Position numbers and translations under genes: made by a program
Shown: one piece after another, positions 54,054 through 64,000 of the stretch
Numbering within the stretch: the first letter of the stretch is position 1
Layout: each line of letters begins with the position of its first letter
NCBI GenBank assembly: GCA_010405405.1
Contig: MU004232.1
Span: 2,375,481-2,439,480, forward strand
Source of the DNA: Microthyrium microscopicum
Lineage: Eukaryota; Ascomycota; Dothideomycetes; Microthyriales; Microthyriaceae
Direction: 5' to 3'
DNA: 64,000 nt
The notes under the pieces: model-generated
What the model was told of the DNA's origin: nothing
Seen by the model: only the letters and a program-made list of their open reading frames with translations
Databases searched by the model: none

Positions 54054-55245
54054 AGTGTAGAAGACTCCAAAGAAAAAGTGTGAAGCTCAAGGACGAATGG
54101 TGACAAGAGACGTGGAGGAACCAGGATAGCAGAGATCTATAAGCTACTAACGATGCTTGTTAACATATATTCTAGAAGAATAGTTGGTAATATAGGACAG
54201 ATCTGGCAAGGGCGCGGGATGTATGTATTAACGACCGAGGCTTGTAGACTTTTGGTACATCCCGACCAGGTATACCAGATCTCGACCAGAGGGCCGGTGA
54301 TCCCGAAGTATTATATTGAGACATATAGAAACTTACATAAAGGTTCAATGACTCCAGTCTAGAAAATGTTCACCGAATCGCAAAAGAAAGATGAAGAAAG
54401 GGTAAGAAGAGTTGAGATTGTAGGCGATTGAGGCTAGTAGGCTACGGAGGAGTACCTGAAGTAGCTGTGCACATGCGTATGGCTGGCAGGTCTGCTTTGT
54501 CCACTCCAAAGTGTGAAAGAACACGCGCAGAATATTCGCGGAAGCGTCCAGAGTAACAGGGCTAGTCAGCCTCGGTCTGATCGGAAAGAGAGAGCAAATG
54601 GATAATCAGTCCTTAGGACCTAGATCAATATGTAACTGGTTCGGCTCAATGTCTGTATGAGGAACATCCGGCCGATGATGCAGAAATAGAGTTTTTAAAC
54701 AGACTGGAGGAATGCTCTTTCGATACTGAGCAAGAGAACTTGTTATTCGGCAGTGCCACAAACCCTCTGGGTACATATATGAATATATCGTGAAAAAAGC
54801 TCGTTGTTGATGCAAGGTGAAGTTGTTCTGATGACCAGCTTCACGAAGCTACCTGGCAAGTTTCTTGTCAGCTGTCAGCTTGACTGCAGAAGCGTCTGCC
54901 AAGATTTGCATGTGAATCTCCAGTTGAGCTCCGAAGCATAACGCCACAGACATAATTTTATGCTGCATTTTGATCCCTTATTGCAATAAATTTGGTTGAA
55001 ATAGAACCGTCATTTTGAGCAAAAGTTGTCTCAACAGGCGTGTTGGACCACGTCTGGATCCTTAGGTTTTGGGAGAGCCCGGAACACGGAGATATGTTAC
55101 TTTTCTTGGGAGCCATGCCATAGTAAATTTCAATTGGACGTGATTAAACCGGGAGAGCTTCCGCAGGGCAAGTTATCAAGTCCTTGTGATCGACGGTACT
55201 ATCCGCATTCCGCGAGGATATATCCAAAAGTTCCATGTACAACCT
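54054..55245. other. intergenic, no gene supported
   Basis: About 1.2 kb upstream of the acyl-CoA synthetase and downstream of POP8. Short frames on both strands lack motifs. I see no repeats or structured RNA. Confidence 0.4.
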
Positions 55246-55656
55246 TCAAAACATATCTTGCCCATTGGAGTCTGACAGCTTAACAAGCCAGTCATCTTTA
55301 GCTTTGACGAGATATTTCATGTCACCTTGGCCAATCCAGGCCGAGACAGCTTCGTGAAATGCGCCGCCACTTTCGCGTGGCACGCGAACCCAAAGGTCAA
55401 GGTTGTCAAGCTTGAGAATGTCGATTGAAATGGAGGACCCAATAATCCCGAGATATCTCATCATGGCCGTGTTCAGATTTTTGCGTGCTGTAACGGCATC
55501 ATGTGCAGGACTTTCTGTAGATAAAGTGAATAGTCTCAAGTGAAAATACGTCCACTGTGGAAGGCGAAGCGTGCTTGAGTGGAGGATGGATGCTGCTTGC
55601 GGTCGTTGTGCCTTTGAAAGAGCCGGGGCATGAGTGTCAACTGCTTCTTCAGACAT
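55246..55656 (-). CDS. POP8: RNase P/MRP subunit Pop8-like, 136 aa
   Basis: A single exon starts at ATG 55656. The core LRLPQWTYFHLRLFTLSTES, then ARKNLNTAMMRYLGIIGSS and IDILKLDNLDLWVRVPRES follow the pattern of fungal Pop8 proteins (Rpp14/Pop5-like alpha-beta fold). The C-terminal part (AVSAWIGQGDMKYLVKAKD, then WLVKLS) fits the same family. Pop8 is a protein subunit of nuclear RNase P and RNase MRP, which mature tRNA and rRNA precursors. It is divergent from ESS2 with a 267-nt gap. The family is weakly conserved, so the call rests on pattern memory and not on an alignment. Confidence 0.75.
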   Translation of the reverse strand: MSEEAVDTHAPALSKAQRPQAASILHSSTLRLPQWTYFHLRLFTLSTESPAHDAVTARKNLNTAMMRYLGIIGSSISIDILKLDNLDLWVRVPRESGGAFHEAVSAWIGQGDMKYLVKAKDDWLVKLSDSNGQDMF

Positions 55657-55923
55657 GATAAACTCTCGACAGGTTACAAAAGTAGAAATGAATGATATGA
55701 TGAGTAGTAAACAAGTATAACCTCAAGTTGTCACTGAAGCTTGTCTTGACTCTTGAGATTCCAAAAATACAAATCTGACGCTACTGTGGCCAGCCCCAGT
55801 ATAGCACAATGCTGGCCCCCTTTGCCAGGCTACCTCTACATCACTGGGCCACAAAGACAAATCCGCCAATATCTATTCTACTGACAGCACTCCAATACCG
55901 CCAATGAAGCTTACAGCCTCACC

Positions 55924-57288
55924 ATGGCGTTGCCCAACAAATCCACCGCTCTCATCAAAAAGCGCAAAAATGAGCTCGCCCACATGCCCCCTCCCCCTCC
56001 ACCCAAAAAGATCAAACGACCCGCTACAGTCCTAGACGAAGATACATATCTCGATGGTCTCTCCCACATCATCGCCAGAGACTACTTCCCCGGCCTAGCC
56101 GCCGTCGATGCTCAACGCGACTTCCTTGCCGCTCTCGAATCCAAAGATGATTCCTGGATCCGCGAAACGGGCTCCAAGCTCTCCAACATCATGGACGGAA
56201 CATACACTCCTGGGCGACGTGGTGTAGCATTCCCAGGCATGACGCCCATGAACTACGCAGGAGATACACCCAGCGCGCGATCAGTTCGTCAAGAGCTGGA
56301 GAAGCCAAAGGTCAACTTGAATCTTGGGCTAGGCGCATACCAGGCTAAATATACGTCTGAAGACAATGAGTCCTTCAACGCGCTTGTTGATAAGCAGAAT
56401 GAGAAGAATCGCAAAACTCATGCATACTTATGGAGTGGAAATAAAATTCCTTCTGGACGCCAGATTGCCTGGCGAGACAGGGAAGCTAGACGGTTGGAGG
56501 CGAGCAAATCTAGTATGGATCTTGCGGTATATCGAGATACACGGCCGGCGATGCCCAACTTCAAGAAGTCGGAGCCTCGCAATACATTCATGTTTGGACC
56601 CGAATCGATAGAGGAGAATTTGGAGACTATAGTGCAAGCGTCGGAGAGGAAATCGAATGCCCCGCCCAAAGCTATTCTTCACAACAATACTCGACTGGAG
56701 GATCCGTCAGACAGTAGAGCCTCGAGGGTCCCAGCCTCACCATCTCTATCGGCAATCAATGATGCGCTTGCGGGCAGACCGCGCTTAAACGAATCCGAAG
56801 CTGGATGGGAAACCCCTAGAGTAGGCGGCTACGCATTCGTCGACGCCGAGCCAACCGCTGCCGAACTACGTGCTTTCTCTGACCCAGCTCCCGAGCCAGC
56901 GGACGTGCTATCACGACTGACCAAGGCATCTGCAGGTGGACCAAATCCATTTTCCATCAAAGAGGCGGAGTCTCGAGAGAAGCTCCATCATAGACTTGTC
57001 GACAAGACCAAGGAGAGCAAGCAAGCGCCATACAAACGACTCAATGAGCTTATGGGTGGTGGGACTCCTGGTAAAACTGCGACTCCAAAATTCGCTTCCG
57101 CGCCAAAGAAGCAGTCTGGAAATCTTACACCGGCGGGTAAGCTTCTGTATTCGAAGGTTAGACAGAGGCAAGGACAAGATGGTGGGAGCACTCCTATTTT
57201 GGACTTTGATATGACACCATCAAAGGGAAACGGAAGATCTTTACTGCCTGGCTTGACTCCCAAAAGTACGCGGCGGGCATTGGATTAG
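55924..57288 (+). CDS. ESS2: ESS2/DGCR14 nuclear protein, 454 aa
   Basis: One intronless frame starts at ATG 55924. Diagnostic stretches are VLDEDTYLDGLSHIIARDYFP near the N terminus, TPGRRGVAFPGMTPMNYAGD, FNALVDKQNEKNRKTHAYLW, and GWETPRVGGYAFVDAEPTA in the middle. A C-terminal part (KTKESKQAPYKRLNELMGGG, then GNLTPAGKLLYSKVRQR) completes the family pattern. The region in between and the proline/basic N-terminal run (PPPPPPKKIKRP) are low complexity with likely nuclear signals. Human DGCR14 and fission yeast Bis1 associate with the spliceosome C complex; a splicing role here is inferred by family. Confidence 0.92.
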   Translation: MALPNKSTALIKKRKNELAHMPPPPPPKKIKRPATVLDEDTYLDGLSHIIARDYFPGLAAVDAQRDFLAALESKDDSWIRETGSKLSNIMDGTYTPGRRGVAFPGMTPMNYAGDTPSARSVRQELEKPKVNLNLGLGAYQAKYTSEDNESFNALVDKQNEKNRKTHAYLWSGNKIPSGRQIAWRDREARRLEASKSSMDLAVYRDTRPAMPNFKKSEPRNTFMFGPESIEENLETIVQASERKSNAPPKAILHNNTRLEDPSDSRASRVPASPSLSAINDALAGRPRLNESEAGWETPRVGGYAFVDAEPTAAELRAFSDPAPEPADVLSRLTKASAGGPNPFSIKEAESREKLHHRLVDKTKESKQAPYKRLNELMGGGTPGKTATPKFASAPKKQSGNLTPAGKLLYSKVRQRQGQDGGSTPILDFDMTPSKGNGRSLLPGLTPKSTRRALD

Positions 57289-57552
57289 ATGATCATTTGG
57301 AGGATATAGCACACAACATATACTAGGACATTGTTGGCTCCTTTACGACTTTTTGATTACGATACCCAGCATAGCAAGGCGTTATACCATAGATATTAGA
57401 CAAGAATGCATCTCATTCAAGCCTCCCTATAGAGGGATTAACGCTTTTAGTCTGCATCTAGCACAGGGCCATTTCAGCATTGATACAACATAGGCAAACT
57501 CATGCCCATTCTTGTCTTCTCAGTCCAACATCGTGATCGTAATCCACAGCAC

Positions 57553-58480
57553 TTAGTAGAAACTCTCCACCATAGCCTCCTTATACTCCCCACCAATCTT
57601 CCCGGGCCCACTCCCCTCGCCCAGTCTAAACACACTCTCCACAACACTCAACTCCGTCGCCGTAGTATCCAGCCCCGTAACCGCCATCCAATCATTCACC
57701 ACCATACCCGCGCCCACCACCGGACTACCTCTATTCACACTGCCCGCCACCAACGGCACCGCCAACAACGAGCTAAGTTCATCCTGGTCCTGCACGCTAG
57801 TCTTTGGATGCACCAAACCTCCCGCATTTGACAGTGACATGTAGGATCCCGTAAGGACGTTATCGGCGATGGTTTGTCTGAAGACTTCAACGCCGAGAAC
57901 GTCGGCGATGATTTCTTCGGTTTCGCGCTCGAGGTCGGGGTGGACTAGGGCGACGTGGTCGTTGGTGCAGATTACATTTCCGAGGGCGGAGAGACGTTCT
58001 TCGATTCGTTGGATTCGCACGGCGTCGGGAAGGGAGTTGCGGAGATGTTGGAGTTCTTGGTCGGTTGTTGAGGTGGGGACTAGGAGACCTTTGCGGTTAC
58101 TATCAATGAATCGTTAGTATTGGCAAAGGGTATAGCAGGGGGAGGAGGGTTACCCGGCGGTTAGACGGCCGACTATGCGGGTGCCGGCGATGGTGGCGTG
58201 GCAGATTGGGATTACATCTTGGAGTTCGGCTTCGAAGATGCTGTGGTGGTGGTTAGTTGAGTATGAGGGAGGGATGGTGGTGGATGTGAGGCGTTACCTG
58301 TAGAAGTTTTCTGATGCGCCGACTGCTACTAAGGCGTAAGAATTTGTGAGGGTTGCGAAGACTCCGACTCTATCGCGAGGTTAGTTTTTGATATCGCGGT
58401 GGGGCAGTTTGGAGTAGCGGGGTTGTGATTGCTAGAAGAACGTACTCGTTAGAATTCTCGAATGACGCGCGAACCGCCAT
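57553..58480 (-). CDS. TIF6: translation/ribosome anti-association factor eIF6
   Basis: Four exons: 58480-58446, 58369-58298, 58240-58154 and 58099-57553 (introns 54-76 nt) give 246 aa, the expected length. The joined N terminus reads [19 protein letters not shown], followed by [38 protein letters not shown] and [19 protein letters not shown]. The repeats of the pentein fold continue to GTG-less motifs such as [17 protein letters not shown] and [16 protein letters not shown]. Tif6 binds 60S subunits in the nucleus and keeps them from joining 40S too early. The coding strand switches from C-rich to G-rich near 57840. It converges with ESS2, 264 nt apart. Confidence 0.95.
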
Positions 58481-59565
58481 GATGTTGTCTGAGAAGATGA
58501 GTGTCTTGAGAAGATGAGATTTACGGTAAGGAAGAAGACGAAGTTAGTGGTAGATGTAGAGGTAGAGGGAAGAAGTTGTGAGCTGTTGGTGTTGAGGTTG
58601 TGGTAGTATGAAGTTTGTGCGAGAAAGTAGAGCGTTGGTGAAGACTTTTATTTTAGCCACCAATTCTTAATTTGTAACTTTTAGTACTAGTATCTTAAAA
58701 GCTACCGAGCTCTGTAATCCCATAGGCAAATAGTTCCTCCGTCTATCTAGCCGTTTTGAAGCTTCCGTCACGAGTTGATTGATAGAGTCATCACCGCCGC
58801 ATAGCCACCTTCACAGTCACTCTTTGCATGAAGGAGTCAGGACCCCAGTAAAAGTTTCTGTTTTCACTCTTTGTTCCTTGCGCTAGTACCCGTTAGCTTA
58901 ATCTGTCTCTATTTTGCCACTAGCTGTCCCGAATGTATGGGGTCGAGTATCAAAAGCTGGCTGGTCATAAAAGGTAGGAAAACCAATGGCCTATTCACTA
59001 TGAACTCATTTCTAGTGTCACCAAGTGTCAATGCAGATTGCCACTATAACGAATGTCGAAATATACAAATAACATTTTGTTTCATTAGTGGCGGGCTACT
59101 AGTATTACAACAAGTCCCATGCAATAGATTATGATAATACAATGCTCGCTGATGCCCATATGTTCCAGCCAAACTTTTCAGTGGCTACTAATTCATAACA
59201 TGAGAGAAAGAAATAACTCCTGGTCCTATGACGAGAATTTCAATGCGCATGCTGTACATCCAGTTCCCAATGTGGTTGAGAAACCAACACTATCAGAAGC
59301 GAGAGAAGCGCGAAGCACCTGCGATGTCATTCGAAAGTCGAACCAGGAATGATAAAAGGGTATTGGAATGGCTCATGCCATAAGGTGATGAAGCTGTGTG
59401 AATGTATCAAACAAGACCGGCGCAATATACAATCATGCGTCCCATTTATATTGCTGGATGGGTAGACACGGGAGGAAAGATGATAGTTGCATTTTGGTTG
59501 GATGCGAAGAAGGTTGATCACTGTAGAGTCATAAGACTGCCATGTATTCATGAATGGCGCCAATT
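58481..59565. other. intergenic, TIF6 upstream and 819-aa gene downstream
   Basis: About 1.1 kb. The TIF6-proximal part is G-rich on the top strand (leader), and the rest is ordinary AT-rich sequence with short random frames. Confidence 0.4.
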
Positions 59566-62080
59566 TTAAGGGTTGTGCACAGGATAATCGCCAACCTGTC
59601 GGAATGGAGATGCGGAGCGAGCCAAGATACGCTCGATGCTATCCTTTGATTTGTTGATTGCTGAGAAAGACACGAATGGGGAAGGCGGCCGCTCCAGCTC
59701 GTCGTCCGGAGACCATACAGGCGATTTGGGAGGGGGGTAAACAAGTTCTGGTATTGGTGTTGTGACGTTGGTAGCGGCATCGAGTTCTGGCGTTGGTATT
59801 GCCTCTTGAGAATGGCTTTGACCGCCCATCATGACATCTTCTGTGTTGCTTGTAGCAGGCCCTTCCGAGTCGAGTCGAAGGATCGGTTTACTATCTAGAT
59901 CTTTCAAAGTATCACCTGGGAGCGATCGTGTGTCGCTCTGTGGAGACTTCACTGGGACATTTGTCTGAAGTGGGCTCGGAATTGGTGTTTTGTTGGACGA
60001 TTTGCGAGAGACAACAGAGCCGACACTACCGGATGACACCTTTCTCTTTTTACGCGAGCGCAGAATTGCCTCGGGATCGGGTGATGATGCAAGTTCTGAT
60101 TCCTGTCGACGTTTTCTTACACGACTCTTTTCAGAACCCGCAAGGCTCGGGGTTGGAGAGTTTGGGATGGCAGATAGACGTGAGCTTTTGCGTGGCTCGA
60201 CATCTGGGAGCTGCTTGACGCCAACACTGCTATGGCGTGATGATGCCTTGGTCGACCTCGCTGCACCAGTGGAGAAATTTGATGGTGACATATTCCGAGA
60301 GCCATTAACAGAGTTCTCATCAAAAGCTGCAGGGCTGAGGACAGGAGGCATTGGCAACTCAATGTTCGGTTGCTCTACGCTTTGCACAAGAGCAGGCTCA
60401 GACACATTTTCGGTGGATGCAGCTTTCATCTTCGAAGCTTGCATGAGCAAATCAAATCCAAGTGTGTTGTGCTGAGGAATTGCGCTGTCTACTGTGGTTG
60501 GGATTGATAGCGTCGACGCTGTCGCTTCGACTTCCGTAGGCATGTTCTGATTTTCAGTCGCCTGAGCAGCACTAAGAATAAGACCGATGTTATCGTCAAT
60601 CTCGTGCTGCTCATTGACCGATGGAAGCTGATCAGTAGTAGTGGAAACCTCTTTTGGTTCGATAGGCTCGATTCCCTCGGTCGAGTTGCCGCTCTTTTCC
60701 GCCCATTGCTGAAGCAGTGAGTGAACTCGGTGTTGAGCAATATTCGTTTTGAGATATTTCTCTGTTTCAATCTGATCAACGCTACGAGAAAGACCGAGGG
60801 GATGGGCATTGGTAACATAAGGATCCGGAGCCTCCTGAAGGCCAGAGCTACTGGATTTGATTTCTGATCCAGCCTGGCTGTCTTTTGTGGAATTGGTGGC
60901 TCGGGGGCCGCCCTGCCAGCCTCCAGTATATGTCTTGAGGAGCTGGGCAACTCTGGTCTCACGCTCAGTGTTGACACGGCTTTGATATGCCGCTTCAATG
61001 TAAACCTTTTCGTACTCCTGTTGGCGCTCCAATAGAGCAAGTTCCTCTTCCAATTTGGAATCAACGGTATCCAGTCGCTTTTTCAATCGGTTATCGAGTA
61101 CAGCCATGATCTCTTGATATTCTGGGAGTTCCTCGTAAGCAGTCTCAGTCTCTTCTAGTTGGTCCAAAGATCTAGAGGCCAGCTCAGCAAGAATTGGCTT
61201 CAGTGACTTGGCAACACTTCGAAATGATGTCTTTAGGGTGAGTTGGCGGCGAAGAGCAGCTTCAATCTTGATATCCGCATTGGGTGCCCGACGCCGTCCA
61301 GGTGGACGTCTACCAGGACGGGCATCTTCTTTAGAATTCATACCATTGAGCGGGGTGCCAGTGCCTGGAGTTGGTGAAGGTTTTGCGGAACCTTTGACCG
61401 AACCTTTAGCTGAGCCTTTCATCGATTCTGCTGGAGTGCCAGTATTAGAAATTTGGAGTTTTCCTTTGCCTTTAGAATTGAAAGAGATTGTTAGCCTTTG
61501 TTCTCTGAGTTTGGGACGGACAAGTTCAGTTGCTTCATCTGAAACTGGACTAGGCCGGCTGTCTAGTGGTGGTTCGACCTCAATACCTGGAAGTGAAGTT
61601 GGGAGGGCTGTGGATGAGCCGACATCTGCGAGGTGGTCTTCATCTCCTGCCGCGGACGCTCTACTAGGACGTCGACGCAGAGAGTAACTACTCTCGACTG
61701 TGCTAGAGCCTCGTTTAGTACGCTTGACAGGCCGCGTTGAATCCGGGTCATGGTGGCCGTTGGCGAGGTTGCTATCTGATGAGTTTATTGGGCTAAAGCC
61801 GTTCATGGATGGATCCGGTGATAGAACAGCAGATTCATCCAAGAGCCGTTTTCGTCCTGAACCCAAAGCAGGAGTCTGCTGTGAGTTGGATTTGTTATTT
61901 GATATTTCACTGGTGGACTGAGTATTGGTTTGCAGAGCCAGTTTGGGTGTATTGGCGGCTGGAGCAGGCAAGCAGGTTAGATACCGCTGCTCAATTTTAA
62001 ATGAAATACATACCTTTGACAGACGAAGAATCCTGTCTACCCAAGGAACCTTTGTTCCGGGCACCGCGTTTGCCGCGCAT
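59566..62080 (-). CDS. large nuclear coiled-coil protein, 819 aa, family uncertain
   Basis: Exons 62080-62014 and 61958-59566 (55-nt intron, GTATGT donor) join as SSSVKAANTPKLAL. ATG 62080 lies in a GCCACCATG context. Most of the protein is polar and disordered with many basic clusters (SRKKRKVSSG, KRRQES, PGRRPPGRRRAPN). Residues about 250-400 form the conserved-looking core: RRQLTLKTSFRSVAKSLKPI, then a coiled coil (YEELPEYQEIMAVLDNRLKK, LEEELALLERQQEYEKVYIE) and TYTGGWQGGPR. That coiled coil loosely resembles Sds3-type subunits of histone deacetylase complexes, but I would not assign it. A C-terminal WSPDDELERPPSPFVSF motif may be a partner-binding peptide. A chromatin-associated role is inferred. 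Confidence 0.7.
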
Positions 62081-62086
62081 GGTGGC

Positions 62087-62422
62087 CTTGATGGTTAGTT
62101 GACACTTGGGCTTCGTCAGCTTTCCAAGTTTTTGCTTTGCGGATACGGTAGGCACGGGCTTGGCTCTTCAAAGGAGTGTGGAGAGCAGAAGTGCAAAGTC
62201 AACCGCAAGAAATATTCAGATATGGCGTCAAAAGACGCTGCCTCAAATGGACAGGTCGCTTGAGGTTGAAAGCGTAGTGATAAACATTTGAGGGATTTGG
62301 TATTGGTGTTGTGAAGGGAGGAAGCTGAAACAGAACCGCCACGGATTTGCAAGAGCATGTAAAGAAGGATAACAAACAAGTGTTGCTAAAAACAGAGCAA
62401 ACATAGAAAGATGAAAACTTAC
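62087..62422 (-). other. possible 5' UTR intron of the 819-aa gene
   Basis: A perfect GTAAGT donor (62422) and a CAACTAACC branch with AAG acceptor ending six bases before the ATG at 62080 could define a 336-nt intron in the 5' UTR. Confidence 0.4.
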
Positions 62423-63452
62423 AGTCAGACTCTTTGATGAAAATTCTCGAAGGAAATGAAGCGAGAAAAGGTCGGCAGAATCGGGATCTGAGTCGATCTT
62501 ATGTTGGCAGGCAGTGCTTCTTACAGGTGCGGCGATAACACGTAGTAGTTCATTCCAACCAACGGATGAAAGAAGTGACAGTGAAAACGAACAGATAGAA
62601 GATCTCTGGATTGTAGTGACGCCAGAGATTCCTTGTAAAAAAATTATGAGAGAGTAGAAAGGTGAAAGAGTGCTGGGCCAAGCAGCAAAATAGACGATGA
62701 ATGCTCAGCCAGCGTGAGCACAAAAGGAGAGTGGAAAAGAGAAGTAAGTACAATAGCAAAAGCAGAGCTATTGAAGATATCGTATCCTGATCAGTGAGGA
62801 TTGAACAAACAATTCATCTCCGTCTTAATCAGAAGACTCTGGACAGCAAGTCAGGGAGCAGCACGCGAATGATGGAAATGCGAAACCAATTCATCTCAAG
62901 TTCCGTTGGCTGTCAGTCCACCAACCCTACCCTTGGCTGCGCTTTACCAAACAGGAAGTCTCTATGCAATATTGCACTTTTGCAGTAATACTACAAACAT
63001 CAATACTAAATTTATCTACGGATTGCATTTTGATTTTACAAATTTGATAGACTTGATTGCTTTATCTCTTGCTCGCAAAACTTTCTCCGGGCCTCAATAA
63101 GCCTTATTTCGGATTATTGCCATTGATGTAGTCGATGCAATTGCCTCACTTGGATCAAGATAGACAAAGCGGAAGGAACGCACTTAAAACTGGCAGGAAT
63201 CCCTGGTCATCCCTGTCTGTTTGTCTCTCTGCTATACCCTATTTGGTATAGCACCGCTATTCTATTTGCGTGTGATCCTCATATCATGAAAAAATATCGA
63301 TCGTTGTCGTACATTTTCGGCTATGTCCCAAAGGTGACATGCCTAATAATCCCGAATATCCAGACTCCAGTGTATATGGAGATCCAGAAGCGCAGTACCT
63401 ATTATCATACATTTTGCACCACACTTACAACACCTTGCGTACAAACAGCAAT
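62423..63452. other. intergenic, no gene supported
   Basis: About 1 kb, AT-rich, upstream of the 819-aa gene and downstream of glucosidase I. Only short frames are open. Confidence 0.4.
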
Positions 63453-64000
63453 CTATAATTCATCCTTTGGCCCGTCATTTGACAAGTCTGGCATGGCCAT
63501 CATCTTGACCGTCAGGCTTGTCCAACCTGTAAAGTGCTGTGTCCGCTGTCCTTCACCTGTCTCGGGATTGTACTGCTCCCATGCAAATCCTGTAGAATCC
63601 CACGCCTTGGACACTGTGGAGACCAAGTTCTTTCGGAGTGAAATGTATACTTCCTTTGCCCGGGCTTGATTCGGGCCTTTGGTTTGTGCAACCTCCTATT
63701 GAAACTGTTAGCAGAGTGTCTGATCAATCAGTATAACGTCTAGATACTTACCAGAAGGCGCTGAAGAATTAGATAGTTCATGTTGATCCAGATCGGACTT
63801 CGCCAATAGTTCTCCGCAGAACCATAATGTTCATCACTTTTGCTCAGACTACGTATTCCATAGTCGCTCCATAACTCATTTGGATCTGAGATGACAGCGA
63901 GTAGCTTTGCGATCTTGGGATCCTCTGGTTTCATCAAACCGACCATGAATGGGAAGAGTGAAATGTAGCCTTTGTGGCAAACATGAACATCTTCCTCGTA
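63453..64000 (-). CDS. CWH41: mannosyl-oligosaccharide glucosidase (ER glucosidase I, GH63), C-terminal part
   Basis: The gene enters from the right edge in phase. Exons >64000-63752 and 63695-63453 flank a 56-nt intron (GTAAGT donor). The visible 164 residues match the catalytic GH63 domain: HKGYISLFPFMVGLM, ISDPNELWSDYGIRSLS, YWRSPIWINMNYLIL, TGFAWEQYNPETGEG and FTGWTSLTVKMMAM. The enzyme removes the outermost glucose from newly attached N-glycans in the ER lumen. The C terminus is GPKDEL, a soluble-ER retrieval signal of the KDEL type. The N-terminal two thirds lie outside the window. Confidence 0.9.

Noticed and set aside
9449-63455. An N-glycosylation gene cluster (ALG3, CAX4, glucosidase I)
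   Set aside because: The three genes are 20-30 kb apart, in mixed orientation and separated by unrelated genes, so this looks like coincidence.
1-64000. tRNA, rRNA, CRISPR arrays, LTR elements and DNA transposons
   Set aside because: I looked for B-box-like motifs, regular spaced repeats, transposase or polymerase motifs and terminal repeats and found none that hold up by eye; a dedicated search could still find short or decayed ones.

Overview
The window comes from a filamentous ascomycete (Pezizomycotina). A helotialean or other leotiomycete is plausible, but that is inference. The genes are eukaryotic, mostly with short introns (41-94 nt, GTAAGT/GTATGT-like donors, CTAAC branch points, AG acceptors). 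The content is typically fungal: a hydrophobin, CFEM-like and small secreted proteins, a cytochrome P450, a GPI-anchored aspartyl protease, Mid1, a fused sulfite reductase beta subunit, a DUF7580 protein and a fungal C2H2 protein of the NACHT/ankyrin-associated kind. I see no rRNA, convincing tRNA, CRISPR array or intact transposon.

Layout. 0-8 kb is a secreted/accessory stretch: a cut-off small cysteine-rich secreted protein, a six-cysteine secreted membrane-anchored protein, an ankyrin protein, a small secreted protein, an orphan spliced gene and a secreted TolB-like beta-propeller. 9-22 kb is housekeeping: eIF1A-domain protein, ALG3, Rieske protein, a Poa1-type macrodomain phosphatase, a secreted carboxylesterase, sulfite reductase beta subunit and RCF2. 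23-28 kb is gene-poor, with a P450 and a hydrophobin visible only after splicing. 28-41 kb holds an RBR ubiquitin ligase, dolichyl-diphosphatase (CAX4), the Mid1 calcium-channel subunit, a yapsin-like protease, RFC4 and phosphatase PPT1. 41-50.5 kb is a second accessory block: a decayed tandem repeat, a Munc13/C2-like gene with two in-frame stops in its conserved C-terminal part, a C2H2 protein and a divergently transcribed DUF7580 protein. 50.9-64 kb is housekeeping again: SPT4, long-chain acyl-CoA synthetase, POP8, ESS2/DGCR14, TIF6, a large coiled-coil nuclear protein and the C-terminal part of ER glucosidase I ending in KDEL.

How genes relate. Three genes act in N-glycosylation or dolichol cycling (ALG3, CAX4, glucosidase I) and two serve the respiratory chain (Rieske, RCF2), but they are scattered and do not form clusters. 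The 42-50.5 kb block is the best candidate for an under-described system, because its two divergent genes belong to families linked to fungal NLR/HeLo-type self-recognition. The most unusual genome-scale signal is a set of abrupt switches from C-rich to G-rich on the top strand, centred within or next to short housekeeping genes whatever their direction. Exon boundaries were worked out by hand from splice motifs, reading phase and family knowledge; no alignment was run.
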